Of a stretch of 6,364 nucleotides of DNA, positions 5,923-6,364 are shown piece by piece. The stretch covers positions 1 to 6,364 of the forward strand of contig CANHFN010000049.1 of the NCBI GenBank assembly GCA_947459935.1, written 5' to 3'. The notes beneath the pieces were generated by a model. That model was not told the origin of the DNA. It was given only the letters and a program-made list of their open reading frames with translations, and searched no databases. Positions within the stretch are counted from its first letter, which is position 1; every line of letters starts with the position of its first letter. Source of the DNA: Actinomycetota bacterium. Its GTDB lineage: Bacteria; Actinomycetota; Actinomycetes; Nanopelagicales; Nanopelagicaceae. The position numbers and the translations under genes were made by a program.

Positions 5923-5928
5923 ACCCTA
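5923..5928 (-). promoter_or_regulatory. Predicted -10 element for leaderless fur/nur transcript
   Basis: TAGGGT on the minus strand, followed by six bases (TTAGGC) and the ATG of the Fur-family gene. It lies in the 15-base gap after the DUF4395 stop codon. The G-rich centre makes it a weaker -10 on its own; the call rests on the repeated spacing at five genes. Confidence 0.4.
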
Positions 5929-5931
5929 CCC

Positions 5932-6364
5932 TTACTTACTACGGGCGCGAAGTAGGAGAAGGTAGATCTCGCAGCCTAAGCAGAAGTTAAAGGCAGCATT
6001 CAAGAACGCCGCCGCTAATGCGAAGGCCACTGCCACGGTAAAGATGGTGTTAATGCCGGTGGTTAAGCCAACGATTGCAGTCAAGGCAAAGATCAATCCA
6101 ACACTTTGTGCAAACTGAGGTGGGCGAAAATCCTCTGTTGGTGTTTCACCCTTGAGTCGTGGCTTCACAATTTTCTTATAGATAAATGCATACGGTGTGA
6201 ACTGTGGTCCCTTAATTGCACCAATTGCAAAAACAAGAGCTTGCGCAGCTATTACCCAAAGATTATTTGTCGCCAACGCTGTTGCTAAAACCGCTGTTGT
6301 TATAACAGCTCCGAACCGTGGACCACGTGCATCAATAACTGCTGTGTTCTTTTTTGAATCTAAA
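5932..6364 (-). CDS. DUF4395 membrane protein, 5' end missing
   Basis: The frame stays open to the right edge of the window, giving 143 visible residues; the TTG at 6276 falls in the middle of a hydrophobic segment and is not the true start. The visible N-terminal part includes VIDARGPRFGAVITTAV, the typical DUF4395 opening, so only a few residues should be missing. Four hydrophobic segments are visible at about residues 17-31, 35-50, 82-98 and 103-137. They are split by a basic loop (FIYKKIVKPRLKG) and the FRPPQFAQ motif. The last segment contains FNFCLGCEIYLL, a CxxC pair (C128, C131) near the membrane face. Biochemical function is unknown. In other actinobacteria DUF4395 genes often sit near thioredoxin and thiosulfate sulfurtransferase genes, and the CxxC suggests thiol or sulfur redox chemistry; this is inference. 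It lies 15 bases upstream of the Fur-family gene. Confidence 0.85.
   Translation of the reverse strand, partial: LDSKKNTAVIDARGPRFGAVITTAVLATALATNNLWVIAAQALVFAIGAIKGPQFTPYAFIYKKIVKPRLKGETPTEDFRPPQFAQSVGLIFALTAIVGLTTGINTIFTVAVAFALAAAFLNAAFNFCLGCEIYLLLLRARSK

Noticed and set aside
6274..6276. TTG as the start of the DUF4395 protein
   Set aside because: The frame continues upstream to the window edge and includes the family-typical RGPRF segment, so the start is outside the window.
1..6364. A new defence, toxin-antitoxin, phage or mobile system
   Set aside because: All long ORFs match housekeeping families, no repeats or integrase-like genes are visible, and composition is even across the window.

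Overview
This looks like a chromosomal core segment from a compact, low-GC actinobacterium. Hand sampling of a few lines gives roughly 45-50% G+C. The actinobacterial signs are a mycothiol glycosyltransferase (MshA), a nitrobindin-type FABP-family protein, a DUF4395 membrane protein, a Nur-like Fur regulator, and the order mshA - ybjN-like - gpm, which is also found around Rv0486-Rv0489 of Mycobacterium tuberculosis. Very short spacers and moderate G+C suggest a streamlined freshwater lineage such as acI/Nanopelagicales. That placement is an inference and cannot be proved from the window.

Layout: positions 1-495 (+) hold the 3' part of a lipoprotein gene related to LpqE. Everything else is on the minus strand. 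Read in its transcription direction, from right to left, the order is: DUF4395 membrane protein (cut by the window edge), Nur-like Fur regulator, YgfZ, a 42-codon membrane ORF, nitrobindin-like protein, asparaginase II-type amidohydrolase, MshA, YbjN-like protein and phosphoglycerate mutase. The last gene converges on the lipoprotein gene with a 14-base gap. No stretch longer than 300 bases lacks a gene. I see no RNA gene, mobile element, CRISPR array or origin.

Expression: five of the eight visible minus-strand starts (fur, ygfZ, the small ORF, mshA, gpm) have a TANNNT hexamer ending 6-7 bases before the ATG and no Shine-Dalgarno sequence. This is the layout expected for leaderless transcripts. 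The other three (nitrobindin, asparaginase, ybjN-like) have purine-rich Shine-Dalgarno-like sites instead. The predicted transcription units are therefore fur; ygfZ; small ORF-nitrobindin-asparaginase; mshA-ybjN-like; and gpm.

Functionally, most genes are housekeeping with a redox, metal and thiol leaning: mycothiol synthesis, iron-sulfur cluster maintenance (YgfZ), haem/NO chemistry (nitrobindin), metal-responsive regulation (Nur-like), and central glycolysis. I found no clear new defence or mobile system. The less ordinary items are the unlisted 42-aa membrane peptide, the leaderless promoter pattern, and the conserved Ni-type histidines in the Fur-family protein.
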